Shown here piece after piece: positions 18,655 through 27,902 of a DNA stretch of 64,000 nucleotides. The stretch is from Kordiimonas pumila (GTDB lineage Bacteria > Pseudomonadota > Alphaproteobacteria > Sphingomonadales > Kordiimonadaceae), in the NCBI RefSeq assembly GCF_015240255.1, contig NZ_CP061205.1, forward strand, positions 3,892,501-3,956,500, written 5' to 3'. The notes under the pieces were generated by a model. The model searched no databases. It was not told the origin of the DNA and was given only the letters and a program-made list of their open reading frames with translations. A program made the translations under genes and the position numbers. How positions within the stretch are numbered: the first letter of the stretch is position 1; each line of letters opens with the position of its first letter.

Positions 18655-18697
18655 ATGTAGGGCCACTCGACTACGGGTGGCGTGGCCCTACATTTTT
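18655..18697. terminator. Strong hairpin between receptor and hydrolase genes
   Basis: A perfect 12-bp inverted repeat (ATGTAGGGCCAC at 18655-18666 with GTGGCCCTACAT at 18682-18693) encloses a 15-base loop and is followed by TTTTT on the plus strand. It lies between the receptor stop and the hydrolase start, both on the minus strand. On that strand the tail is only TTC, so it could act as a weak terminator/attenuator limiting read-through into the hydrolase, or as an mRNA-protecting hairpin. Confidence 0.6.
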
Positions 18698-18730
18698 AAT
18701 TCAGCTCAGAGTCTACCTATAATAATGGAT

Positions 18731-21310
18731 TTAAAAATCTACCGTTAAGCGGGCACCATAGGTTCTTGGTAAAGCTGAATACCCAGAGGCTCGAGCCGGT
18801 GCAGTTGGATCACCTTCTTTATTCAGGAAATGCTCTGTATTCGCCAAATTACTGCCATAAAACTGCAAAGACCAGTGTGCATCACTTGGGAAATAGGTAA
18901 TTGATGCATTAACAAGGCCGAAGCCTTTTTGCTCATAAAGAGGCCCTCTGCCCGACCGAAATGTCATAAGACTTTGGTATGTTACACTGCCAACCAGTTC
19001 AAGTGAACCAGTTTCACCAACGGGAACAACATAATTGCTGATCAGGCTAATCTTATGTTTTGGTGACCGTTCGAGCGGTTGGCCGTCTAAATTCGTTTGC
19101 ACACCGTCAGGGTTCTCTAGCGTGATCGATTCTGGAAGAACCGTCAAATAATCGCTATATTGAGCATTCAAATAAGCATATGTACCAAATAATGTCCATG
19201 CATCCAGTGGTTTCAAGGTTGCTTCAAGTTCTAGGCCAGATATCTTGGCTGCTGCTGCATTTACCAAACGCAACGATGAAATACTTAAACCTACACGCCT
19301 TTGAAGGTCGGTGTAATCTGCATAAAAAGCAGTTACATTGAAGTTAGCGCGCCCGTCCAAAAGTGACGTTTTTAGGCCCGCTTCATAATTCCAAACAGTT
19401 TCAGGGTTGAAACCGACCAGATCAGTGCTAAGAGAAGCAAAACCACCACTTTTAAATCCCTTAGCTACGAGAGCATATAATAAAGTGTCTTCGGATACCT
19501 TATAATCTATCGAGAAACTTGGTGTTACAGAATTCCAAGAATTTTCCCGCAGAGGGCTGCTAAATAACGATATGACACCCGCACCCGCATCAAGCAAAAT
19601 ATCGTTACTCAACTCTCTATGTTCGTTGCTGTAACGGATACCACTGTTAATGTTGAGCCTATCAGTCAGCGCATAACTTAATTCCCCATAAACTGCCCAA
19701 GCCCTAGAACTGCCGCTAGCAGGGAGAAATACATCCACGCCAGGGGACGAGTCCGTAAGATCCTGACCAGTTTTTTCAGAGAGGAAGTTCCCACCAAACA
19801 GGTAATTTACTTTGGAATCGCCAGCGTTACGTGCATAAATTTCTTGGCTAAAGGTGCGAGCTGTTTCAGCAAGTGCTACATGTGATTGAAAGAGCGTTGT
19901 TGCATCATCATCTGTGAATATGGATGTTTTTGTGTCCCTGTACGCCGTGATTGAAGTTACATCAACGATACCGTTTACTAACCAGTTTACAGTAGCGGAT
20001 ACCCCAAACAAGTCACGATTATCAAACGTGTCAACTAAATCACTATTAACGGCAGCTTGAAACTTTCCAGTTGGTAAAATTGCTCCGGTACCGCCATCTC
20101 CCAAAGATAGAACTTGGTCCAAGGGAAAGCCCTGACGCTGATGATAGTAATCGCCCGCCAAAGTTAACTCTAGGTTATCGCTTGCCTTAAAAAGCAACTT
20201 ACCCCGATATGATTGGTAATTTTCATCACCGCCTTCCCCAGCACCCGTACCTACATTGGTTATATAACCATCGCGCCTAGAAGCTGATGCCGACACTCGG
20301 AATAAGACTTTGTCTTCAACCAAAGGACCACTAATCATTGCGCTACCCTGAATATGGTCGAGATTTCCCATCTCGGCAGTAACCACCCCGGTGAATGTTT
20401 CTGATGGTGCCTTAGTTACGAAACTAATAACGCCGCCAGTAGCATTACGACCATAAACCGTTCCCTGAGGCCCACGTAATACTTCTACTCTTTCAATATC
20501 AGCGAAGGGAATTTGGTTGCTGGTCTGACGTGATAAATAAACACCATCAACGTATGTTGCGACAGAAGCGTCAGCCGATATACTTAATAAATCGCTTGAT
20601 ATACCTCTGATCGCGTATGTGCCGCCCAAGTTTGTGGAAGCTGTCAGGCCCGGCGTAAAAGCGGCAAGATCAGCTGTATTCCTAATGACTGAACGCTCTA
20701 GAAAGGCATTTGAAAATGCGGAAATAGCCGCTGGTGTATCTTGCAGCAAGGTATCTCGCTTTGTGCCTGTTACGACAATTTCATCCATGGAAAATGCATT
20801 TGCGTTATCAGTATTTGCCTCTTGTCCATGAACACTACTAACACCAGCAACACCAAAAAATAATGCTGATATGCTGGCTAGTAGCCCCTTTTTGCGATCC
20901 CTAATTGATTTACTCTTCATAAGTCTCTCCCTGTTTTGCGCATCTGCGCTTTGGCCTTGGGCTATAAAAATAGCGCCACTCTGTGTTAGGCCGCCAGAAA
21001 GACCAGTACCCTCAAGCATTTGTGAGAGTGCATGGGGTAGGCTAAAAGTGCCGCGGATAGCGTTTGTGTGCTTACCCGAAACACCTTCGGCAGGGATAAT
21101 AATAGACTTGCCCGTAATACGGGCTAGCGTCATCAAAGCAACATCCATATCGGATGAAGGGATAATCAACTCATATGTTGCAGTCGCTTTCTTCACCTCA
21201 TCAGCATCAACATTCACTGACAAAAATAAAGTACACAAAACTACAAGATATTTTACGAGCAGTACCCCTTTGCCTTGTCCTCTCCCTGATTGCCACTCAA
21301 TTCTGTTCAT
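18731..21310 (-). CDS. TonB-dependent receptor with N-terminal STN signalling domain (FecA type)
   Basis: The 859-residue protein begins with a signal peptide (residues about 18-37), then an STN (secretin/TonB N-terminal) domain at about 45-118, a TonB-box-like DEIVVTGTK near 176, a plug domain (RGPQGTVYGRNATGGVI) and a 22-strand-type barrel ending in F. Together with the ECF sigma factor and FecR-type anti-sigma upstream it forms a trans-envelope signalling receptor. The ligand is unknown; the peptidase neighbourhood suggests peptides rather than a siderophore. Oddity: residues 131-163 are a second, complete signal-peptide-like stretch starting at Met131, and that Met has its own ribosome site (GGGAGAG). 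This suggests a fusion of an STN module to a formerly separate receptor. Confidence 0.9.
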   Translation of the reverse strand: MNRIEWQSGRGQGKGVLLVKYLVVLCTLFLSVNVDADEVKKATATYELIIPSSDMDVALMTLARITGKSIIIPAEGVSGKHTNAIRGTFSLPHALSQMLEGTGLSGGLTQSGAIFIAQGQSADAQNRERLMKSKSIRDRKKGLLASISALFFGVAGVSSVHGQEANTDNANAFSMDEIVVTGTKRDTLLQDTPAAISAFSNAFLERSVIRNTADLAAFTPGLTASTNLGGTYAIRGISSDLLSISADASVATYVDGVYLSRQTSNQIPFADIERVEVLRGPQGTVYGRNATGGVISFVTKAPSETFTGVVTAEMGNLDHIQGSAMISGPLVEDKVLFRVSASASRRDGYITNVGTGAGEGGDENYQSYRGKLLFKASDNLELTLAGDYYHQRQGFPLDQVLSLGDGGTGAILPTGKFQAAVNSDLVDTFDNRDLFGVSATVNWLVNGIVDVTSITAYRDTKTSIFTDDDATTLFQSHVALAETARTFSQEIYARNAGDSKVNYLFGGNFLSEKTGQDLTDSSPGVDVFLPASGSSRAWAVYGELSYALTDRLNINSGIRYSNEHRELSNDILLDAGAGVISLFSSPLRENSWNSVTPSFSIDYKVSEDTLLYALVAKGFKSGGFASLSTDLVGFNPETVWNYEAGLKTSLLDGRANFNVTAFYADYTDLQRRVGLSISSLRLVNAAAAKISGLELEATLKPLDAWTLFGTYAYLNAQYSDYLTVLPESITLENPDGVQTNLDGQPLERSPKHKISLISNYVVPVGETGSLELVGSVTYQSLMTFRSGRGPLYEQKGFGLVNASITYFPSDAHWSLQFYGSNLANTEHFLNKEGDPTAPARASGYSALPRTYGARLTVDF

Positions 21311-21387
21311 TATTCGAACGACCTATTTTAAGAGAGGAACTCAAAGAGAAAACCCGCAAAGAAATATTGTGTGTTTTTTTATATCCA

Positions 21388-22482
21388 TCAATACAACGCC
21401 TCAGAAGCCGCTGTTCGGGGCACAAGATAGACTAGGTCTGGAGACACGCGATCTGCTTTTACGTCGAGCGCCCCTTCAATTCCTTCAAGCATGATATCAA
21501 CGTCACCAATGTCAAGAATCCCTGTAATTACCTGATGCTTTAGCGATTCATTACCAATCTGAATCTCCACTGTTGTGTAACGTGCTACTTCATCAACAAC
21601 TGATTGGAGTTCCCGCTCATAAAAAATAAGCTGGCCTTGCTCCCATGATAGACGCTCTGCCACTTCCTGACTTGAAATAAACTGCTTGGCCACCCCAGAA
21701 GTACGTGTAATTTCACCCACCTGCCCAGACATGATCACAACAGGTTCCAGTGTAGCTTTTTTTATAGAGCCTTTGTCTTCTGTAGTATGTATTAACTCAG
21801 AAGTGTCAGGCCTTTCCTGAAGTTCAATAGCACCTTCCGCTACTGTGACGCTAACTTTATTGCCTTCTACACGAACAGAAAATTTAGTACCGATAGATCG
21901 AATAACCCCATCTGAAGCATAGACATAAAAGGGCCTCCTTTTATCATGTGCAACATTAAAGATTGCTTCTCCGGAAACGAGTCTTATTATTCTCTCATCT
22001 GCAAAAAATTGCTGTTCAATAATACTATTTGTATTCAATATAAAATTCGAGCCATCGCTCAATTCGACACGCCTCGTTTCCCCAATATTCGTTGAAAAAT
22101 ATCCAATTTCAGAGCTTGGCATATAAAACAAATAACCCAGAAATGCGCAAAAAAAAGCAATGCAAATGAGAGGAATATATTGCACCCTATATGCCACAGG
22201 AGCCAATGTAGAAAAAAGCCTACCCAGCCTTTGGCCTCTAAGCCCGGCCTCTGATGGGAACGCTAATCCAAGCTTGCTTAATGGCTCATCCAAGCTATAC
22301 CACATTGAGGCCAGTGACTTAATTTCTTCACTATTTTTTGGGTTTTCTGCCAACCACTTTGTAAACGCTCGGCGCTCCTCATGTGTCAAGGCACCACGAT
22401 CAAGTTTTGCCAACCAGTCTGAAGCTTGTAGCTTACCCTCATTGCTTATTCTAAAGGAAACAACCTCTTCTTTATCAGCCAT
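21388..22482 (-). CDS. FecR-type anti-sigma / signal-relay protein
   Basis: This 364-residue protein has an N-terminal cytoplasmic DUF4880-like region (DWLAKLDRGALTHEERRAFTKWLAENP), one membrane segment near residues 104-121, a FecR domain (LSDGSNFILNTNS; RPFYVYASDGVIRSIGTKFSV) and a C-terminal STN-like domain. It would pass the signal from the STN domain of the neighbouring receptor to the ECF sigma factor. The start overlaps the sigma-factor stop (ATGGCTGA), so the two are translationally coupled. Confidence 0.9.
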   Translation of the reverse strand: MADKEEVVSFRISNEGKLQASDWLAKLDRGALTHEERRAFTKWLAENPKNSEEIKSLASMWYSLDEPLSKLGLAFPSEAGLRGQRLGRLFSTLAPVAYRVQYIPLICIAFFCAFLGYLFYMPSSEIGYFSTNIGETRRVELSDGSNFILNTNSIIEQQFFADERIIRLVSGEAIFNVAHDKRRPFYVYASDGVIRSIGTKFSVRVEGNKVSVTVAEGAIELQERPDTSELIHTTEDKGSIKKATLEPVVIMSGQVGEITRTSGVAKQFISSQEVAERLSWEQGQLIFYERELQSVVDEVARYTTVEIQIGNESLKHQVITGILDIGDVDIMLEGIEGALDVKADRVSPDLVYLVPRTAASEALY

Positions 22483-23068
22483 GAGGGCCTCCTTTATCGT
22501 CCTGGCGTCTGGAGGATAAATGTATTTCGCTTTTTCCAGAAGTAGCAGATATTATTTTTTCCACGCCGTAGCCTTTACCTGACATCACATCTTGACACCG
22601 TTTAATTCCCTGCGCAAAATACTTCTCAACCGAACTAATGGAAACACCTAATTTTTTTGCAATTTCCTTATGAGAAAAACCATAAACCCGCCGCAGTAAA
22701 ATTGCTCTTTGATGCGTTTTGGGCAATCCTTCCATAGCCTCCCAAAACGCAGCCAAGGTTTGCTTATGCTGCATCACTTCATCTGCTAAAGGAGCCTCGG
22801 ATTCTTGAAGAGCTTCGTCTATCTCACCCTGAATCTCTCGAGACCTCCGTTGATGTTCTTCCAAAACCATATTACGTGAGACAGTATATAAATAACTTTT
22901 GGGAAACACTAATGGCGTTTTCTCATGGGCAGCGATCGCACGCACGATTGTTTCCTGCAAAATATCATCAATATCTTCCGGCTTAACGGACATTCTCAAT
23001 AAAGTACGTACCAACACCTCCCTGTAACTCAGGAATGTTTTAATAATGCTATCGTGCATTTTTGACAT
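22475..23068 (-). CDS. ECF-family RNA polymerase sigma factor (FecI-like)
   Basis: I use the ATG at 23066-23068 (197 residues). Region 2 is visible at about residues 10-75 (EDIDDILQETIVRAI) and region 4 with its helix-turn-helix at about 120-170 (HQRAILLRRVYGFSHKEIAKKLGVSISSVEKYFAQG). It should direct transcription of the receptor gene and perhaps the downstream hydrolases when released by the FecR-type protein. The upstream 220 bp up to the IS end hold no gene. Confidence 0.9.
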   Translation of the reverse strand: MSKMHDSIIKTFLSYREVLVRTLLRMSVKPEDIDDILQETIVRAIAAHEKTPLVFPKSYLYTVSRNMVLEEHQRRSREIQGEIDEALQESEAPLADEVMQHKQTLAAFWEAMEGLPKTHQRAILLRRVYGFSHKEIAKKLGVSISSVEKYFAQGIKRCQDVMSGKGYGVEKIISATSGKSEIHLSSRRQDDKGGPHG

Positions 23069-23287
23069 GACACTACTCTTTTGCAAATATATTATACGCC
23101 TTATTAAATAATGAGAGTGTTCACAGGTCAAAAGCCTCAATAAAAAATTGAAACTCTATAATAATAGCTCCACGATGCTTATATTAAATGTGCAGATTTT
23201 AAGATTCTGCATACTCTCTTCCCAGTGCTTTTTAAGCGAGCCGCAGAAGCAAGCATAAATCCCGCATTTAACAAGAATGGTGTATAA

Positions 23288-24163
23288 TGGACTTGTCTTA
23301 AAAAAGTGGACACGACCATGCTCTTAAGCGGCTAGTTTCTCATACGCCATTGGGCTGATGTTGCCAAGGGTCGAATGCCTTCGTTTCCGGTTATAGAAGT
23401 TCATGATGTACTCATTGATGGTCCTTTCTGCCTGTTCACGGCTTTCAAACTTCACACGCCATACCAGTTCCGCCTTCAAGGTCTTGAAGAAGGCTTCCAC
23501 GACAGCATTGTGTCTCCGCTTCGCATCGTCAGCTTCGCAAACATAGCAATTGCCCTTACCGGACATTGACGACAAGATACCGTGTTGTTTGAGTGTCATC
23601 TGATATTCTGTCGCCACATATTGGCTGCCACGGTCTGAATGATGGATCAGGCCTGGCTCTGGCTGCCTGAGGGCAATTGCCATCTTCAGGGCCTGAAGCG
23701 CCAAGTCCTGCTTCATGCGGTCATTCATGTGCCAACCCACAATACGTCGGCTGTAGAGGTCCATCACGACAGCCAGGTAAGTCCAACCCCGGATGGTGGC
23801 GATATAGGATAGGTCAACGACCCATTTCTCATTGGGCTTGTCGGCAGTGAAGTCCTGTTCTAGCAGATTGGGTGCATAGCCGAAGGATGGTGCGAGTCCA
23901 CGGCGCTGATACCGCTTCTTGCGGCTACGGATAGCCTGGATGCCATTCTCCCGATCAAGCGGCCAATCCGGGGACGGCCCTTTCAAGCTCGGCCCTGATA
24001 TGGGCTAAGAGCATCATGTCTTCCCTGGGTAAACCGCTGGTCAGCGCAAGCTTTACTGCTTCACGCATGAAGTCTGCTGAATGTCTCTTGTGGACCATAT
24101 ATTCCGACAATCAGTATTCCTAAATCTGTTGAAGGCCGTGTCCACTTTTTTTATACAAGTCCA
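23288..24163 (-). mobile_element. Internally deleted IS3-family insertion sequence
   Basis: Nearly identical inverted repeats of about 29 bp mark both ends: TGGACTTGTCTTAAAAAAG at 23288 and, on the other strand, TGGACTTGTATAAAAAAG from 24163. The total of 876 bp is too short for a full IS3 element. On the minus strand a short OrfA start (HSADFMREAVKLALTSGLPRE) is joined directly to an OrfB internal segment (MMLLAHIRAE), so the middle is missing. No target duplication is evident. Confidence 0.82.
23324..23986 (-). pseudogene. IS3-family OrfB transposase, N-terminally deleted and interrupted by a 30-bp insertion
   Basis: About 220 residues of an IS3 OrfB integrase core remain: WVVDLSYI (first Asp), HHSDRGSQY (second Asp) and NAVVEAFF (Glu). 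The usual GNCYDNAVVE motif reads GNCYVCEADDAKRRHNAVVE because 30 bases (23512-23541) are inserted in frame. This stretches the normal D35E spacing by ten residues and probably kills catalysis. The N-terminal half of OrfB is also deleted. Confidence 0.85.
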
Positions 24164-24168
24164 CTGAT

Positions 24169-24345
24169 GTAGAGTTGGACACTCGGAGGCAGAAGCTTGT
24201 GGGTACTCAGGCTCGCAATACTCTGGCGATAGCAGAAGCTGAGGCAAAAGCCGAAGAAATGAAGCTGAACCCTTATACTACTATGCCACCACAGGCTCTA
24301 GTCGGCCTACAGCTTCACGTTGCCCGCCGCCCTACAAACCACCAA
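24169..24345 (+). pseudogene. C-terminal fragment of a possible SPFH/band-7-like protein
   Basis: An open frame without start runs from the IS3 end to a TAG at about 24343-24345. The peptide has an Ala/Glu-rich helix (AIAEAEAKAEEMKL) followed by NPYTTMPPQALVGLQLHVA, a pattern I associate with the tails of SPFH-domain proteins. It overlaps the 3' end of the permease on the other strand. The rest of the gene is not visible on the other side of the IS. Weak call; it may be fortuitous. Confidence 0.3.
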
Positions 24346-25613
24346 TAGACGACACCTAATATTGCCCAAGCGCCCAAAAGGGCATAAGGGCGCCAGTCCG
24401 CGGTAGCGCCGAGGCCCATCATCAGCACCGAACAAAAGACGCCGGCAGCACTTACATAGATCAAAGGGCGTCGCTTCATGCCAAAACCAGAACTTAAATG
24501 TAGTTCGGGCTGGCGACGTAACAAGAGGATTGAAGCAAAGCAATTTGCGCCATATTTGAGCATTGTCGGCAAATTAGCAGCGAGAAAGAGAAACAACAGT
24601 TCATCGGGGAGTAACAAGCAAGCAATGGAAAAAAGGTACGCAACAAGAAGCGCAATATGAGGTGTCCCGAACCGGGCATTTAATTTCCCAAGTGATTGGG
24701 GCAGAGCCCCATCCCGCCCCATTGCAAAAAGGAACCGCGCAAAGATCATCATCAGAGCATTCATCGCCGCAGTAATTGACAGTAAGGCTGTCATGAGAAT
24801 GAGTGGCCCGGTCCAATTCCCGAGAGCTTGGCCTGCATCCCCAACTGGAGCATAACTAACTGCAGTCACAGGTGCACCAAGAACACCCACTGTTACTAAA
24901 AATGTGCCAAGATAAATTAAGAACGCAATTGTCGACGCTATGGCAAGCCCTTTGGCAATCACTTTTCCTCTGTTTCGTATCTCTTCCCCAGCTTCTGCCG
25001 CACTCTCGATGCCAGTAAAAAGACCAACAAGCAAAGGAATAGCAGCCCCTATACCAAGGAGGCCAGCAGGCGCAAAGGGCACTAAATTCGCGCTCTCGAT
25101 CTGAGGCAGGCCATACGCGATAAAGCAAGTAAGTGCTATCAGCTTCAACACGACAAGTACCCGCGCCACACGCCCGACAAAACCACCACCAAAAAAATTA
25201 AGGATCAATGGCAACGTCAGCATGATAAGTACGACAGGCAAATACGGGACATCTACCAGTCGCTGGAGGTAACCCGTAAATACAGTTGCCATGATGTAAA
25301 GACCACCAGCACATCCGATGATACGAAGCCACCCTATGAGGAAACCAACGAGAGGATGGATAAAAAGCGTCGGCCATACATAAGAGGCACCAGTCCGAGG
25401 TACAGCTATTGTCATGAATGCATATACAATAGCAAATAAGACCATCGGCACCGCCGCGCAGCCAAGCGCGATGAGCATTGCCGGCCCCGCCACGCCGGCA
25501 GCAGGCGCAACAACCGAAAATATTGAAACGCCAATAGCAGCGCTTAAACCAATAGCACAGATATCAGCCAATCCGAGGTCTTGGCGTAGCTTTGCTTTAT
25601 TATCTGACATCAT
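24315..25613 (-). CDS. APC-family amino acid permease
   Basis: This 432-residue protein has about twelve hydrophobic segments. The N-terminal AIGLSAAIGVSIFSV is the APC substrate/Na-site glycine-rich loop, and TGIESAAEAGEEIRNRGKVI is the conserved segment of this superfamily. It should import amino acids or small amines across the inner membrane. Its start overlaps the stop of the carboxypeptidase remnant (ATGATG), so it was the last gene of the peptidase operon and is now partly separated from its promoter by the IS481 remnant. Confidence 0.88.
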   Translation of the reverse strand: MMSDNKAKLRQDLGLADICAIGLSAAIGVSIFSVVAPAAGVAGPAMLIALGCAAVPMVLFAIVYAFMTIAVPRTGASYVWPTLFIHPLVGFLIGWLRIIGCAGGLYIMATVFTGYLQRLVDVPYLPVVLIMLTLPLILNFFGGGFVGRVARVLVVLKLIALTCFIAYGLPQIESANLVPFAPAGLLGIGAAIPLLVGLFTGIESAAEAGEEIRNRGKVIAKGLAIASTIAFLIYLGTFLVTVGVLGAPVTAVSYAPVGDAGQALGNWTGPLILMTALLSITAAMNALMMIFARFLFAMGRDGALPQSLGKLNARFGTPHIALLVAYLFSIACLLLPDELLFLFLAANLPTMLKYGANCFASILLLRRQPELHLSSGFGMKRRPLIYVSAAGVFCSVLMMGLGATADWRPYALLGAWAILGVVYWWFVGRRAT

Positions 25614-25875
25614 TGGTCTCCACTGATGAATGCGCGCAGGTCTGACGACAATGTCGAGAGCGCTTTTTTACTTACAAATATCATATGGCCTGCGGGATAA
25701 TCGTGTGCGGTAATCCGCTCTAATGGCAGGCCGCCATGCGTATAATTTCGTTTTACAGAAAGAGGTGCGGCCATCAGGTCATAGTGTCCTGATCCGAAAA
25801 ACAGACGCATTCCAGAGTTGTCACGCATCGCGGTGGCCACATAAGGCGTCACATCATGATACGTCTGCTGTACAT
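25610..25875 (-). pseudogene. S10 serine carboxypeptidase, C-terminal remnant
   Basis: About 88 codons remain, from SYNVQQTYHDVTP to ISGDQ. They match the C-terminal end of S10 (carboxypeptidase Y-type) enzymes: GSGHYDL carries the catalytic Asp region and AGHMIFV the catalytic His, followed by the usual LRAFI ending. The catalytic Ser part is absent because the frame is cut at 25876 by an IS481 end. The remnant still leads into the permease start. Confidence 0.75.
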
Positions 25876-26140
25876 TGTAGGAATGTACGACCTCGTGGGA
25901 CATCTCGTGGATTTATTGTAGCTTTTCCCTCAAAGATTCATAGGGTGTTTTCCCGCCATGTGCCCCGTGAGGCCTGGCGAAGTTATAGAAGGCCTCCCAT
26001 TCCGCCAGTTTTGTCTCCAGGTCCACGTCATCTTTGTAACTCATTAGCTGGTAAAACTCTTGCTGATCGGACCGGTGTGATCGTTCGACCTTGCCATTAA
26101 GCTGAGGCGTCCGTGCCTTGATATAGACATGACGAATGCC
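25876..26140 (-). mobile_element. IS481 remnant (3' part of transposase and one terminal repeat)
   Basis: One end begins TGTAGGAATGTACGACC, nearly identical to the left end of the 13331 copy. The C-terminal 75 or so codons of the transposase follow on the minus strand (GIRHVYIKARTPQLNGKVERSHR to REKLQ), then homology stops at about 26140. The 5' two thirds and the other end are gone. The 26141-26238 stretch to the next gene holds nothing I recognise. Confidence 0.82.
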
Positions 26141-26238
26141 AAGGTTAAAGAGCTGATGCCAGACGACTAAGCAGGAATGGTGCAAGGCAGCTTTCCAAGC
26201 CCCGCCCCCTGACACCACCCAAAGTGACAACACTCGGT

Positions 26239-27846
26239 TTATTCTACTTTCCTGAAGTCTAGATCCTGAAAATCAAAGCTGAAATCGGTGGCGGGCGACA
26301 CCGCGCGCATGGTCATGCCCACCGCCTTACCATCGAAGCCTTGCTCAAATCGTACATAGGCATCTGCATCCAGACTCCGGTCTTTCCAACGTACGATAAA
26401 AATATTCCCGCTATACGGCGTAAGAGGGCCTTCAAGATTTTTGGTCCGGCTGAATTTCAAGATGAGTTTATCGCCCTGCAATTTGACAGTCGCATCACCG
26501 CGCCATGCATCGGTGTATGTCCCTGCATAGGAACTGAGCGGCAGCGTTGGCAGGCCTGCCCTTTCTGTTACCTTGGCGGCTTCAGTTTCGACCTCTGCGG
26601 CATTTGCCGCACGCTGAGCCATCATGGCCTGAGCAATCCCTACCCAATCTCGTCCCTCTTGGCCGAGATAAGCATCAAGGATCTGTCCGCCCACAGATTC
26701 CATCGCCGCACCATTTTGCTGATTGGTGAAAACAAGCACACCCAGGCCAAGGTCGGGCACTATACTGACCCATGTTACTGTACCAAGAACACCGCCGGTA
26801 TGATGCACACGCATCTGGCCATGCGCATCACTCAAATTCCAACCGAGCCCGTAACCAGAAAAATGTGTTCCGTACATGGTTTCAAGCAAAGGGGTTTTCG
26901 GCGTAGGCGTAACAACATCCCACATTTCTGCACTGCGCGCCGCGCTGAAAAGTTGCTTACCGTTTAATGTTTCTCCGTGCCCAATTTGGGCTTCCAGCCA
27001 TTTAGACATGCCGGTAATATTGCAGTTTATTGTCCCTGCCGGGCCGATTGCTCTCATGTCCATCACCGGAACCACATGCACTTTGCTGTCAATCACGACA
27101 TGCGGAGCCGCAACATTGCCCTTGTTTGTAATGAGATCATAACGGGCCGAACAATCAGACATCTGTAGGGGCTTGAAAATACGCTCTGTTATAAAGTCTT
27201 CCCAAGATTGCCCCGTCACCGCCGGAATAATTTGCCCCGCGACCATATAAAGCAGATTGTCATAATCATATTTGTCACGAAAACTAGAGACCGGCTTCAA
27301 GTATCTCAAACCATGCATAATCTCATCACGGCTCATGTCTGTGGCTGGAAAAAACATCAGGTCGCCAGCACCCTTACCTAGGCCACTGCGGTGCGTTAAT
27401 AGGTCCCGAACAGTAAATTCCTGTGTCACATAAGAATCATACATCTTAAATTGTGGAAGATGGTCAATAACCTTGTCATCCCAACGCAGTTTTCCTTCAT
27501 CCACGAGAATGGCGAGTGCCGCCGCTGTGAATGCTTTTGTATTAGAGCCAATCTGGAAAATCGTATCGGCATTTACTTGATCTGATTTTCCATCTTCACG
27601 GACACCGTAGCCCTTCGCGAAGACCAATTTACCATCCTTAACGATACCGACCGCCATACCCGGAACCTGGAAAGCTGCCATCGCTCGGGCCACCGTGTTA
27701 TCGATTTTATCAACTGTAATCGGCATCACAGGTGTCGTCTCGGCCGGGCCTGTCGGCACGGCCTGCGCCCAGACAGGTGAAATTCCTGAACAAAGCGCGA
27801 GCGCAAAGACCGTGGCGGTCGAAAACAGTGTATGGATATGCTTCAT
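26239..27846 (-). CDS. Exported serine hydrolase (beta-lactamase fold) with C-terminal DUF3471-like domain
   Basis: Starting at the ATG at 27844-27846, preceded by AAAGGA, gives 535 residues with a signal peptide ending PVWA-QAV. The catalytic domain has S101-N-T-K104; the second motif reads YDN rather than YSN. A small beta-barrel-like C-terminal domain (YAGTYTDAWRGDATV...) is of the DUF3471 type. It is soluble, unlike its two relatives with membrane tails. A D-aminopeptidase, esterase or carboxypeptidase activity is plausible; the substrate cannot be read from sequence. It is 56 bp downstream of the next serine hydrolase and likely co-transcribed. Confidence 0.86.
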   Translation of the reverse strand: MKHIHTLFSTATVFALALCSGISPVWAQAVPTGPAETTPVMPITVDKIDNTVARAMAAFQVPGMAVGIVKDGKLVFAKGYGVREDGKSDQVNADTIFQIGSNTKAFTAAALAILVDEGKLRWDDKVIDHLPQFKMYDSYVTQEFTVRDLLTHRSGLGKGAGDLMFFPATDMSRDEIMHGLRYLKPVSSFRDKYDYDNLLYMVAGQIIPAVTGQSWEDFITERIFKPLQMSDCSARYDLITNKGNVAAPHVVIDSKVHVVPVMDMRAIGPAGTINCNITGMSKWLEAQIGHGETLNGKQLFSAARSAEMWDVVTPTPKTPLLETMYGTHFSGYGLGWNLSDAHGQMRVHHTGGVLGTVTWVSIVPDLGLGVLVFTNQQNGAAMESVGGQILDAYLGQEGRDWVGIAQAMMAQRAANAAEVETEAAKVTERAGLPTLPLSSYAGTYTDAWRGDATVKLQGDKLILKFSRTKNLEGPLTPYSGNIFIVRWKDRSLDADAYVRFEQGFDGKAVGMTMRAVSPATDFSFDFQDLDFRKVE

Positions 27847-27902
27847 GATTGTCCTTTCTCTGAGCAATATTGGCTCTCGCCTATTCCAATGATTAAGCAT
27901 CT

